Assembly: GCA_001584585.1 (NCBI GenBank)
Contig: LSYV01000057.1
Coordinates: 336,946-400,945, forward strand
Direction of reading: 5' to 3'
Length of the DNA stretch: 64,000 nucleotides
DNA from: Gonium pectorale
Lineage: Eukaryota; Chlorophyta; Chlorophyceae; Chlamydomonadales; Volvocaceae
Position numbers and translations under genes: made by a program. The notes below the pieces were generated by a model. That model had not been told where the DNA came from. It saw nothing but the letters and a program-made list of their open reading frames with translations, and searched no databases. Positions 21,465-31,880 of this stretch are shown in pieces (within the stretch, counting starts at the first letter, position 1; each line of letters begins with the position of its first letter).

Positions 21465-22779
21465 ATGCAGGCCCTCGCCCAGCGCCCCACCCTGCGCTCC
21501 TCGGCCGTGGCTCGCCGCCCGGCTCGCCGCGCGGTTGTGACCAAGGTGAATCACCGCACACGAACTTCGCTCAGTAATTTAGGTATTGATTAGCCGATGG
21601 TAGCCCGAATGAGCGACCTGTCTGGGTCGGCATGCTGATCCTTGCAAGCGAGAACACCAGCAAGACAATGCTAGCATCCCGCGAACCAGCTGCGTACCCT
21701 GGCTCAGATGAATTCAGTATATTATTGATGTGTTGGGCCCGGCTGGCCCAACAACCCGCTTGCTGACGCATGGCCTCGCCCTTGACCCGAACCTCAGGCG
21801 GCCCTGGACCCCTCGTTTGTGATTAGCGGCAGCACCGCCGCTTTCCTGGCCATTGGCCGCTTCGTCTTCCTGCCCTACCAGGTCGGTTCTTAGCGAGGAC
21901 CTGCTTCCTACGTCTGCCTGTGAGCCGAGCAATCCATGACGGCCTGTTGCATGGTTGATATGTACATGCACCTTGGTGTCAACAAGCACCTTTGCGCTTG
22001 TGTCTCAACAGCATCGGATCGACCCCACGCCGGTCGTGCTGCCTGAAACACACCCTTTCCCCCCGTTCGATCGCACCGCATTCAACCCTTCCTCCGTGTC
22101 GTCCCTACGCCACAGCGCCGTGAGGCCAACTTCGACGCCAGCGTGGGCCCCAAGACCACCGGCACCACCTACTTCGATGACCTGCAGAAGACCAGCACCG
22201 TCTTCTCGACCAACGACCCCGCTGGGTGGGTGCTGCTGTGCCTGTCGCTGCCGGGTGTGCTGTTGGTCTGGTCTTCACGGCATTGAGTCAGATCTGACCT
22301 TGTCTGCGGATCCGGTGCAACGCCTTCGGATCCTCCTTTTTACGAAACCATGCTGATAATCCCTCTCTGACCTGAACCTACCCTCCCTCCCTTCCGCGCC
22401 TACGCGGTGCTCTCTGCCTCGTCTTCCCACAGCTTCAACATCATCGGTGAGTGCTCGGGTATTGCCTTAATTGCCGCAGCCGGGGGTCATTTAAGCACAC
22501 CGTTGGCGTTATCTCTGTGCCATGGGCCCATGGCAAATCTGCGCCACCCGTTGGAGTGCCGTGCGTGGCTGCGGGACACGCGGGCAACACAGCCTCCCGC
22601 CCGCGGGAAACTGCCATACGACACAGCATACCTGTTCACCTCCCGGTCCCGACTTTCGTGTGTCTTACGGTTCGCTCTCCCCTCCCTTTGCTGCCCGTCC
22701 AACAGATGTGTTCGGCTGGGGTGCCCTTGGCCACGCCGTCGCCTTCGCCATCCTGGCCGCCAACTCGCTGCAGGCGTAA
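21465..22779 (+). CDS. PSAG: Photosystem I reaction centre subunit V (PsaG), chloroplast precursor
   Basis: Five exons: 21465-21545, 21798-21881, 22116-22225, 22433-22446 and 22706-22779, totalling 363 nt and 120 residues. Exon 1 is a short Arg/Ala-rich transit peptide (MQALAQRPTLRSSAVARRPA). Two membrane helices follow: VISGSTAAFLAIGRFVFLPY, and VFGWGALGHAVAFAILAANS near the C-terminus. Between them is the stromal loop with the PsaG/PsaK signature NDPAGFNIID. Known: PsaG binds PsaB and stabilises the peripheral PSI antenna in the thylakoid membrane. The fourth exon is only 14 nt and supplies part of the signature. The C-terminus is a few residues shorter than I recall for Chlamydomonas. TGTAA lies 134 nt after the stop. 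Confidence 0.93.
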
Positions 22780-22912
22780 GCGGAGCCCGCTCGGCGCTCG
22801 CCAGCGCGGTCGGCTGCCAATGAGGAAGGCTGTCCTGCTGTTGCGTCGGAGACGGCGGCCATGCTAGCAGTATCTGCTGCGGCGGACGGGGTACCTTCGG
22901 GGCGCTGGCGCA

Positions 22913-22917
22913 TGTAA
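22913..22917 (+). promoter_or_regulatory. Poly(A) signal TGTAA of PSAG
   Basis: TGTAA 134 nt downstream of the PSAG stop codon, the expected volvocine polyadenylation signal and a normal 3' UTR length. Confidence 0.7.
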
Positions 22918-23736
22918 ATTTTCGGAGCTGCGTGTTTGTGTGTGTCTAGTCTCGAAGCTGCGCTGTGGCCGTGTCGGTGCGGGCAGGCGCCCGCCCGCCC
23001 CGCCTCTACCACCTATCGGCGGCGGTAGGCTCGCATGTGGTCTTATCTGCATGTGGGGCGCATGCCGCATTGCGGCGGAATAGCAATGGGCGCATGCGTG
23101 CTGGCGGTCGGGTCCGCACCTGTTCAAGCACAGCGACAGCAGCAGTGACGGGCGAGGTGGTGTATGGCCGAGGTGGAGGCGTGTCGGGGGTGGCGCCTCC
23201 CGACGCCACCTTCGGTGCCAATATGACGACTGCGTTGGCCCGTCGCCGGGTAGCGTGGTTGTCTGTAAGAGAAGACTATCTGCATGGGAGCTGTACAGGC
23301 GTCCTCGGATGCTGCACCCTGTGAAACCCTGTATCCTTCTTTGTCCCATCCATTCGTTGCCATTGCATTGGGTAATGTCCTGGATGAATGCAATCAAAAC
23401 ATCGTAGTGGCTTGGGGCGGACAGCCGCAAGAACGAGCCCAGCGCGCCTGCTTCAAATGGCAGCCTAGTGCAGGCAAGGGATTCAGTGCACACCGAGGAC
23501 GGCATGGGCACGAGCAACCCTGTGAGCAACTGACCGTAGTATGGAAAACTGACATGCCAACGCGCTGGTACCACAGATGTTGGGCAGTAGAAAGGGTCAG
23601 GTTTGGTGTTGCGACTGTTAGGGGTATGTGCAGTACGGCACGATACGACAACATACTTCGGAGCCAAATAGACAACATTAAGGACGCAGCATGTGTATTT
23701 CTGGTTTCGACTAGGACTTCGACTTGAACCTAGTGA
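22918..23736. other. Intergenic spacer before the F-box/ankyrin cluster
   Basis: No coding or RNA feature recognised. Includes the unmarked promoter region of the first F-box/ankyrin gene. Confidence 0.5.
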
Positions 23737-25770
23737 ATGGATGCCTCGGTTCTAATGCCCGACACCATGCTGGGCTCGGGTACATCGCCCACACACATTT
23801 GGATACCCGGCATTGTGGAACGCATAGCCTGCTTCCTGCCGCGCAATGAGGCGGCGTGCTGCCTGCGCGTGGTGGACAAGGCCACCGCTGCCATGCTCCA
23901 AACGCCAACGTTCACAACCGTGCGACTGTCGGAGCCGGTGCCCCACCACGCCTTCTCGTGGCGCTGGGGCCGCCCCGGCGCGATGCGCGATCTGACGATG
24001 GCGCGGCGGCGTGAGCTCCTGCGCCTGACGGCCGCCAGTGGCGACACCGCCAACCTGGCCCTAGCGGCACGCGTCGCCGGCTGTCCTCCGACCAAGGAGG
24101 TAGCCGAGGCGGCCGGCAAGTCAGGGCAGCTGGGCTCCGTTCTCCTGCTGGAGGAGCTGGGGTGCGACATGGACAACGCGCTGCGGGGCGCGGCCGCGGG
24201 GGGGCACCTGGCGCTGTGCGAGGAGCTCGTGTGCCGGGGGTGCAGCTCCTACGAGGCGTTCGAAAGCGCTCTGGAGGCCGCGGAGGGCGGCCACCTGGCC
24301 GTCGTGGACTCCATGGTGCAGCTCTGCGCCCCGGTGATGGAGCCCGGCACGGTGTACGCGTGGTCGCTCGTGGCGCGCATCGCCACCGGCTGCGACCTGG
24401 CGACCCTGCAGCGCTTCTTCCGCGAGTGGACAATCGCGAGTGCAAACGACCAAGGCGATCAAGACGATCAAGGGAATCAAGAGGACCAAGGTAATCAAGA
24501 CGATGAAGAGGAGGACAGCAGGGAGTACGTCCTGATGTGCGCCGCCGGCAGCCCCACGCCCGACTGGCGGGCCAAGGTGGAGTGGCTCGAGGCGCAGGGC
24601 TTTGCGCGCTCCTGGCACGCCTTCTCCGCTGCGGTGGAGGAGCCAGACGCCGTGGAGCGCTTGGAGTGGCTGATCCGCCGGGGCTACCCCTGCGGCCCTG
24701 AGTTCGCCGCCGGGGCGGCGTTGGCGGGCAACGCAGACGCGGTGCTGTATGTGGCCACGCGTGCGGCGCCAGACGATTGGGACTGCTCGGGCAGTACGGA
24801 CGAAGCCGCGTGCCTGGGCCACCTGTCGGTGCTGCAGGCGCTGCACGCTGCGGGCCGGCGCTTTGACGTTTCCGGTGCCAGCCGCATGGCAGCAGGCAGC
24901 GGCCACCTGCACGTGCTGGCCTGGCTGGTGGAGGCGCTGGGCCTGGACGCGGTGCCGCTGGACGAGGAGCTGTTTGAGGCCGCGGCGGGGTCGGGCAGCG
25001 TGGAGCTGATGGCCTGGCTGCGGGAGCGCGGCTGCCCCTGGGGCGGCCGAGCGTATAAGGCTGCCGTGGAGTCGGGCTGCGAGGCGGCACTTGAGTGGCT
25101 GGCAGAGCGGGGCTGTCCCATGCCGGTGGGTTCAGTGCATTTCAAGCTGGGCTGGCTGGGGTCGGCTGGCCCGCACGGCATGGGAAAGGGGAAATGTGCG
25201 CCGCCGCTCAAGCGATGTATGAGTTGGGCTGGGTCCAAGCCTTTCCCGCAGATGTCGTCCATTTGCAACGAAAAAAGAGAAACCTGCACAGAAAGAGGGT
25301 ACGCAAACGGCGGTGATGCCACTTGGGTCCGCGGCACCCCTGTGTGCTGCCGACTTTGGTGGCTTGCTCACCAAACCTTCACCACGTGTTGCCGCCTTTG
25401 CCTTGTGGGTTGCAAATGTAACCGTGGAGGCCTTGCTCTATCACCACTGCAGGCGGACGGAAGCCCATTTCTGAGCGCGGCCAACCACCTGGGGGCTACA
25501 GTGGGCACGGAGCTCATGGAGCGCCTCTGGCGGCTGGGCTGCCCGTGGGGCCCCGTCGGGCACGTGTTCAACGCGTGCATCGCCGGTGGCGGCGGCTTGT
25601 CCGTGCTTACGTGGCTGGCGGCGGTGGGCTGCCCCGTGGACTGGTGCGCGGCAGTGGCTGCGGCGGAGGCGGAGGCGGGCACGGGTCGCAGTGAGGAGCC
25701 CAAGCCGTTGAGGGACCGGCAGCGGGTGCTCACGTGGGTCCGCTCCGAGGCCGGCCGACGGCAGGCGTAA
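23737..25770 (+). CDS. F-box-like/ankyrin-repeat protein, paralogue 1
   Basis: Preferred model: exons 23737-25125 and 25453-25770 (568 residues). The intron (donor GTGGGT, acceptor CTGCAG) matches the intron of the three paralogues, which breaks right after GCPMP. Here the intron is 327 nt, a multiple of three without stops, so the unspliced frame also stays open (677 residues). The N-terminus is F-box-like (WIPGIVERIACFLP, then CCLRVVDKATAAML), followed by a conserved RLSEPVPHHAFSWRWGRPGA block. Many divergent ankyrin-type repeats follow, built on GHLxVLxWLVE and LRERGCPW. An acidic Asp/Gln-rich insert (about 24448-24520) is unique to this copy. Known: F-box proteins can recruit substrates to SCF ubiquitin ligases through repeat domains. 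Inferred: a substrate adaptor; target unknown. Confidence 0.8.
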   Translation: MDASVLMPDTMLGSGTSPTHIWIPGIVERIACFLPRNEAACCLRVVDKATAAMLQTPTFTTVRLSEPVPHHAFSWRWGRPGAMRDLTMARRRELLRLTAASGDTANLALAARVAGCPPTKEVAEAAGKSGQLGSVLLLEELGCDMDNALRGAAAGGHLALCEELVCRGCSSYEAFESALEAAEGGHLAVVDSMVQLCAPVMEPGTVYAWSLVARIATGCDLATLQRFFREWTIASANDQGDQDDQGNQEDQGNQDDEEEDSREYVLMCAAGSPTPDWRAKVEWLEAQGFARSWHAFSAAVEEPDAVERLEWLIRRGYPCGPEFAAGAALAGNADAVLYVATRAAPDDWDCSGSTDEAACLGHLSVLQALHAAGRRFDVSGASRMAAGSGHLHVLAWLVEALGLDAVPLDEELFEAAAGSGSVELMAWLRERGCPWGGRAYKAAVESGCEAALEWLAERGCPMPVGSVHFKLGWLGSAGPHGMGKGKCAPPLKRCMSWAGSKPFPQMSSICNEKRETCTERGYANGGDATWVRGTPVCCRLWWLAHQTFTTCCRLCLVGCKCNRGGLALSPLQADGSPFLSAANHLGATVGTELMERLWRLGCPWGPVGHVFNACIAGGGGLSVLTWLAAVGCPVDWCAAVAAAEAEAGTGRSEEPKPLRDRQRVLTWVRSEAGRRQA

Positions 25771-28318
25771 TGCGTGCCGGACCTGCACGTGGCGCGCGTT
25801 GGGGAGCAGGCACCGTCGTATAAGTGGGGACGGGTCCATGATGGCCGGCTGCGGAAGCCCTGATACATGGATGACGCCGGCTGTTGTAGCATCTGTGCGG
25901 CCGAGCCGGTTGGTCGGGGCACGGTGGACGGCCCATGCTGCGTGCGGCCCTGGGGAGGTCCTGGGGGGGAGAACTGCGGGAGAGGCGGGGCGCTTGTCCG
26001 GCGGGCGCGGAATGGAGTATGTATTGATGCACTAATGCGAGTGGATGCGAGATACAGTAGACGGTTTCCCTGCGGCAGCAATCAGGGTATGCACCCATAT
26101 CGATGCGCACCACGATCAGTCGGACTGGACCACTGTATATGTACATGCTCATGCCGGTCATGCGTACCAGCGATCAGCCCGTGGAGAGCGGGAAGCTGGC
26201 TGTCGTCGTGGTCGTGGTCAATGCAGCGGAGTAGCATGCTGTGGCACAGCACTTGATTGGGCGCAATGGCTATGGGATTGTTGGTATGGACACGGCGGCC
26301 ATGCCGGATGGACGGCATGGAAGGCAGTTCGCCAAATGGCACATTGTTCAATACCCCATTCTCCATAGTTTGCACGGGACTGGCCCCTTTCCCCTTCCGG
26401 GCCCGTTCCCAGGACGACAGGCCCAAAGGTAATGAAAAAGGTCCGGCGGTGGTTAGAGCAGGAGCAGAAAGGGGTCAGAAAGGGGCCTGTCTGCCTGTGT
26501 CGTCCGCCTGCCTTGTTCGGTTCCCGGCGCCCTACTGGAAACGTCACACCTTCGGGTGTGTATGACCGTAGAGGTAGCCTCCCTGTTTCGGCTTCTACAC
26601 AATTTTTTTTGTCAAGTACGATCAGTTTCGTTACGCCACGGCAAGAACCCCATGCGGCTCATGTATGGCCGTTGGCACATTAGTGTGGTGGGATTATCAA
26701 CAAACAGGCTCAACAAGTCCGGCAACTCCCTCGCATTCTGTGGGAAGCCTACGCCGATTCCAGTCCGTGGCTACAACGCAAAACCTGCCCGCCAGGGCCT
26801 CGCCTCCGTCAAGAGGACCATACGACACATGACCGCACACAGCAACACACGCAGCCAGCACGCTGTATGTACGGGAAGCTTGCGTAAGAGGTGTATGCCA
26901 AATGGTCAGGTGCGGGTGACAGCTGTATGTGTGCTACACGTGCGGGCGCTGGCTGTCGGACACGCCAATGCACTATGAGACGCCATACCCCCGGCGGCTA
27001 TCGTAGTAGACACCACCACCGCCCGCGAGCTGCCCTGGCGTGCAGGTACACGGGAGGAAGGAAACCGACCTCCGTCATCAGCATCAGCTGCTACACAACG
27101 CGGGTAAGATTGGAATGCCGTGCAACTCTCCCAACTTCAAACCCCTCAGGAACCCACGCGACACCACCAACCGACCTGGATGGCGCGTCACCAACGGGGA
27201 CCCCCACCCACCCACCCACCCACCCACCCAACACATACACACCATCACCGTACATGGTGGGCGTTACCCACCTCATACGCTTGCTTCGTGGCTCTGGTCG
27301 GTCCCCACCGGCCTTTGCTCCGCACGAATATTCTTAAATTGCATTATGACAGCCCCTCGGGACCGCAGCTCACCCAACGGCGCTCCCCGTCCGCGGGTGT
27401 GTACTCATGGCGTCGCGCCGGACCGCGCGCGGCCGCGATCTCCGCACTGCACTGCCGGTCCCGCTGTCTGGAGGACAGGCCAGCTCAGCCCAGCTCGCCA
27501 GCCCAGCCCCGCGCCCCAGCATTAAGTTGCTGGGGGTAATGTTTGTTGGGTCAGGCGCGACAAGTACGGGCTGCCGGCTACATGGTCTTTGCTACCTACC
27601 TTAATACATGTTTGCTGCACTCCGTCACGCATAACACAACACCCACACGCGGCCCCGCTAGAGCTTCTGTCACGCCATGCATCCAGCTCCGATAAGACAG
27701 TGCGGGCGAGCAACGCCTCCCCCGCCGCACCTACCCACTAGGCTCTGCAGCACTCAAGCTCCGCAGCGACACCAGCATCCGCGCGTCTATCCGTAACCGT
27801 GGCCGACCTTCCATCCGATGAGCCAAAGCCCGCCCCGACGTGCACGCACACCAACACGGATGTCCGGTTCCTATTGCGATGCCCCTCACAGCCCGGCGAG
27901 CCGCGCCAACCGCCCATGTGCGTGCGCGCTAGCGGCACAGCGCCCTGAGGCTCAAGCTGCAAAGGAACGAATACACGGATTGAATGATGCGTGCACTTGA
28001 CGCCAAATGTCATTGGAATCCGTGCCGCAAGCAGTCCCCAGTGCCAGGCCCATGCAAGGCCAAGCCCAGCGCAGGCCTCCCCTGTGGCCGCCGCACGCAA
28101 ATGCCGCCCTGGTGTGCGTGTCAGTCGCGCACGAGCCGTTGCGTCTGCACCTTTCAACGGCCGCAAGCCCAACAACACCAAACCTGGGTGCGATTGTCTT
28201 GGCCCCAAAACTAAACCAATATGCTCCACATTGTCGTCATACTACCCACACCAGAGTTCCCGGGCCCATAAGGCCCTGCGCGACGAGTGGCGGCTAGCCC
28301 CGCAGGATCGGGGCGCCC
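25771..28318. other. Non-coding part of segmental duplication unit 1
   Basis: Lies between the convergent paralogues 1 (+) and 2 (-). No gene recognised. It matches 31.89-33.93 kb in order with many indels, and includes a (CCCA)n tract at 27203-27230. Confidence 0.6.
27203..27230 (+). repeat. (CCCA)n simple repeat
   Basis: About seven tandem CCCA units. The matching position in duplication unit 2 lacks the expansion. Confidence 0.85.
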
Positions 28319-30240
28319 CTAGCGCTGGTGCCGGCGAGCTTCAGCAGTGACCCACGCAAGTGCCCTCTGACGTTTTACTAGTAGCTCAGCAAAGCATTTG
28401 CACGCAGGTTCCTTTGCAAGCCACCCCGCTACCGGCGTCACAGCCGCCTTGGCCTTTCCAACCGCCGTCGACCAGTCAATGGGACAGCCCGCCGCCAGTA
28501 GCCTCGACAGCACCGGAATTTGGTTCCTGTGGTTGCCTGCCTCGAAGCATTTGTTAAACACGTGCCCGGTCGGGCCCCAGGGGCAGCCCAACCACCGCAG
28601 GCACTCCAGCATGGCGAAGTCCTCCTCCTTGACCGCCTGTGCAAAACTGCAGCCGTCGTCCTGTGGAGCAGGCATGTGTACAAAATTGATGATCGAGGTA
28701 AAGTAGATGTATCAGGCAAGGGGACCGGCGATGAGCTACAGCACAAACATGCCCGGCACACAGCGCATGAGCGGACGGAGAAGCAGAGGCCCTTGATGAA
28801 CTTTGGGAAGGAGCAAACGCAGGAATGCAGTGTTGAAAGGGGCCAATAACACATGCGGAGCTGCCAGCCACCCTGGAACCCACCGGCATGGGGCAGCCTC
28901 GCTCCGCCAGCCACTCCAGCGCCGCCTCGCAGCCTGACCTGGCAGCCGCCGTGAAGGACCGGCCGTCCCAGGGGCAGCCGCGCTCCCGCAGCCAGGCCAG
29001 CCGCTCCACGCTGCCCGACTGCCCCGCGCCCTCGAACAGCTCCTCGGCCAGCTGCAACCCCAGGTCTGGCGTCTCCACCAGCCAGGCCAGCACGTGCAGG
29101 TGGCCGTTGCGTGCGGCGGCGTAGGCCGCATTGCGCGCGCCAACACGCCGGCCCGCAGTGTGCAGCGCCTGCAGCACGTGCAGGTGGCCCTTCTCCGCGG
29201 CTGCACACCACACACGCGCGAGGTCCTCGCCAGCCGGCCACACTTCAGCCAGGAAGAGGACTGCCGCCGTGTTGCCTGCGGCGGCAGCGGCCACGAGTGG
29301 TGCGTCGGCGCCATATCCGCCCTCAGGGCGCCTGGGGTACCTCCGCTGCGCCAGCCAGGCGAAGCGCTCCAGCGCGTCTGGCTGTTTGGCGGCTGCTGTG
29401 AAAGCATCCCAAGCTTTTGGAAACCCCTACGACTCGAGCCATTCGAGCTTGGCCCGCCAGTCGGGCGTTGGGCTGCCCGCGGCGGTGGCCACAACGAGAA
29501 TTTGGACCTCCTCCAACCACTCCTCGTAGTCCTCCAGCTCCAACCACTCATCATCCGAACCAGTAAGCTGGACGAGGTAGCGCTGCAGGGCCGCCAGGTC
29601 GCAGCCCTTGGTGACGGCACACACCACATCCCATGCTTCAGGGATGCAGCGCTCACGATTGAGCAGCTCCTTGCACCGCGGCACCATCCGCTCCAATATG
29701 TGGGTGTGGGCGGCCTCGGCGGCTGCCGTCGCGCACATTAATGGGCCGTACATGAATCCTGCCCAGCTCGTCAGCTCCTCGCACAGCGCCAGGGTGCCCC
29801 CCGATCCGGCGCCCGGCAGCATCCTGCCCGTGCCACAGCCCAGCTCCGCCAGCATCGCGCACGAGCCTAGCTGCCCCGCCTTGCCAGCAGCGTAACCGTC
29901 ATCAGCCGTCAACCGACAGCGGGCAACGCGCGCCGCGAGGTCGAGGTTGTCGGTGGCGCCGCGTCAGGCACAGCAGCTCGCGCCGCCGCACCAACGTCAG
30001 CTCGCGCATCGCGCCCGGGCGGCCCCAGCGCCACGCGAAGGCGTGGCGGGGCACTGGCTCCGACAGCCGCACGGTCGTGAACGCGGGCATTCGGAGCAGC
30101 GCCGCGGTGGCCTTGTCGACCACGCGCAGGCTGCACGCCACCTCGTTTCGAGGCATGAAGTGAGCTATGCGATCTATGATAGACAGTATCCAAATGTGGG
30201 CAGCCGTCGTTGCGGCATTGTCGCGGATCGGAGTGGCCAT
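28319..30240 (-). pseudogene. F-box-like/ankyrin-repeat gene, paralogue 2 (two lesions)
   Basis: Same layout as paralogues 1 and 4: exon 1 30240-28884, intron 28883-28661, exon 2 28660-28319 (stop TAG). The F-box-like start (IDRIAHFMPRNEVACSLRVV) and RLSEPVPRHAFAWRWGRPGA block are present. An 8-bp deletion near 29960 (after REL-LCLT) shifts the frame, and exon 1 is 8 nt short of its phase. An in-frame TAG at 29427-29429 replaces the Gln codon in the family motif EWLESQGFP. Frames outside the lesions remain well preserved, including the ankyrin repeats and last exon (LRWLGCPWGPTGHVFNKCF), so inactivation looks recent. It pairs with paralogue 3 through the segmental duplication. Confidence 0.8.
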
Positions 30241-30336
30241 GACACTGTTTCAGGGATGGGCCTGCTTTTGCACACAGGTATGACGAGTAAATGTTAAGCG
30301 TAACCACCAGAAATGTCACGATTTTCTTAACCACGC

Positions 30337-30360
30337 GCAGTACAGCCGTGTGAAACCCCA
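30337..30360 (+). repeat. Dispersed short repeat, copy 2
   Basis: GCAGTACAGCCGTGTGAAAC plus CCCA, about 100 bp upstream of paralogue 2. Matches 36023-36043 at the same place relative to paralogue 3, and 11155-11178. Confidence 0.55.
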
Positions 30361-31729
30361 TTGCCCTACCAAAGAAACCCTTCCGTCTGCCCCCTACCAA
30401 CGGGGCTCGTCACAAACTCACACTTTACACGTTTCAACTGAGTACATACGGTCACCTGTACACGCTGAAGGATGTGCCGCACCTTCAGTTGGACCTGGCC
30501 TCAAACCGGGCTCCAGGCCACCAGCGCGGCACGGCACAGGCACAGGCACAGGCAGCTCCAGCTGTCCCCAGACGGTGCCCTGGCGCCCGGTTGACGATAC
30601 ACGGGTGCAGGCCCGCATCCGACCACGTACACCATTGTCTCCGAGGTACCGGTAGACGTAGGGGCGACAGGCGCCCAGGGCAGTGTTGCTGGCGGCGCTG
30701 CCCTCTCTGCTATGGCGGGTCGGGAGTCAATCGGCTCGTGTGGCCTGCAACCCCTCTCTGGGGGAGCCTGTAATCTGTATCTATCTGTATCTGCCCGTGG
30801 CGCCACCCCAACTTGTGCGCTGGGCCCCGCCGGCGTACGTAAGCCTGCGCCTCCAGCGGGCACGGCAATCAGGCCTCACGCCTCATACCGAGCTGCAGAC
30901 AAGGGACTCCCCGGGATGCCCCGGGGCCAGGGTTGCCCTTGCGCGTGGCAACAGTGGGCGGGGCAGTATGTGCAGCCGAGTTTGGGTGTAACAGCCGCGG
31001 AAGGTGGGGCTGTTCGAGATCGCGGCGATGAGCTGTAGGAGGTGATGATCACTTCGAACAGTGCACTGTGTAGGCCAGCGGCGGTGTGCTGAGAACTAGT
31101 ATACATAGCAGCAAGCGAGAGAGGCGTCATTGAGCCAGCATGCAACTCAACTTGCCTGGACCCAGACCCGGAACAAAGCTACTAAAACCCGGACTTCTTG
31201 GCGCTGGCGAACATGGCTTTGTTTGCAAGCTGCGGGACTGTCACTTGGCTTTGCTAGTCTCCGGGGACTGCCTCCGGCTGTGGCGGGAGACGCGGCCACA
31301 TACGGACACGCGTTGTTACACCATGCACAGACCTGCATGGGAGGATTGCCGCGCTGTGATCTGCAATGCTTATCCTTCAGAATTGTGCGTGATTCGAGCA
31401 ATCTTGCAGAGTGCAAGACCGTGTGGGTGCCGATCCTTGCCACGAAGCCTGCTTATGCAACTATGCAGGATGCGCCCGCCTCTGTACTCGTGTACCTCAC
31501 ATGTGTACCCTTACAGGCGTATGTACGAACCGCCGAATGCCACTAGCAGCCCACGCCCCTTGAATTCCTTCTTCCCGTTCAAGGGCTACGGCTCAAAAGT
31601 CCCGATGTGGCCACATCCCGACTGACTGACCCAACGCCAATGACAGCAGCCAACAAGCAAATCAGACGGCGTACACCTCACGGTTGGGATGTGGGGGAAA
31701 GCACGCAAGCGGCGCGTGTACAGGACGAT

Positions 31730-31880
31730 CTTCAACACCGTGCATCGCCGGTGGCGGCGGCTTGCCGGCGCTGATGTGGCTGGCGGCGGTGGGCTGCCCC
31801 ATGGACTGGTCCGCGGCGGTGGCTGCGGCTGAGGCGGAGGTGGAGGCGGGCCGCATCGGCGTGTGCGCTGCCGGACCGCT
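31730..31880 (+). pseudogene. 3'-terminal relic of an F-box/ankyrin paralogue-1 copy
   Basis: Encodes CIAGGGGLPALMWLAAVGCP and then MDWSAAVAAAEAEVEAG, matching the last exon of paralogue 1 (25578-25680). Nothing upstream matches the rest of that gene, so the duplication captured only its end. Confidence 0.85.

Larger units (their letters stand above)
25565..30700. repeat. Segmental duplication, unit 1
   Basis: Collinear with about 31727-36270. Landmarks shared in order include the end of paralogue 1 (GGTGGCGGCGGCTTG), GTTTCCCTGCGGCAGCA, GGCCATGCCGGATGGAC, CTACTGGAAACGTC, GTGCCGCAAGCAGTCCCC, a complete minus-strand F-box/ankyrin gene, the GCAGTACAGCCGTGTGAAAC repeat and the GCCCAGGGCAGTG motif. 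Coding parts are best conserved; spacer parts carry many substitutions and indels, so the duplication is not very recent. End points are approximate. Confidence 0.8.

Noticed and set aside
31140..31625. 161-codon plus-strand frame
   Set aside because: Unique junction sequence with no domain or homology visible; lower GC than the real coding exons here.
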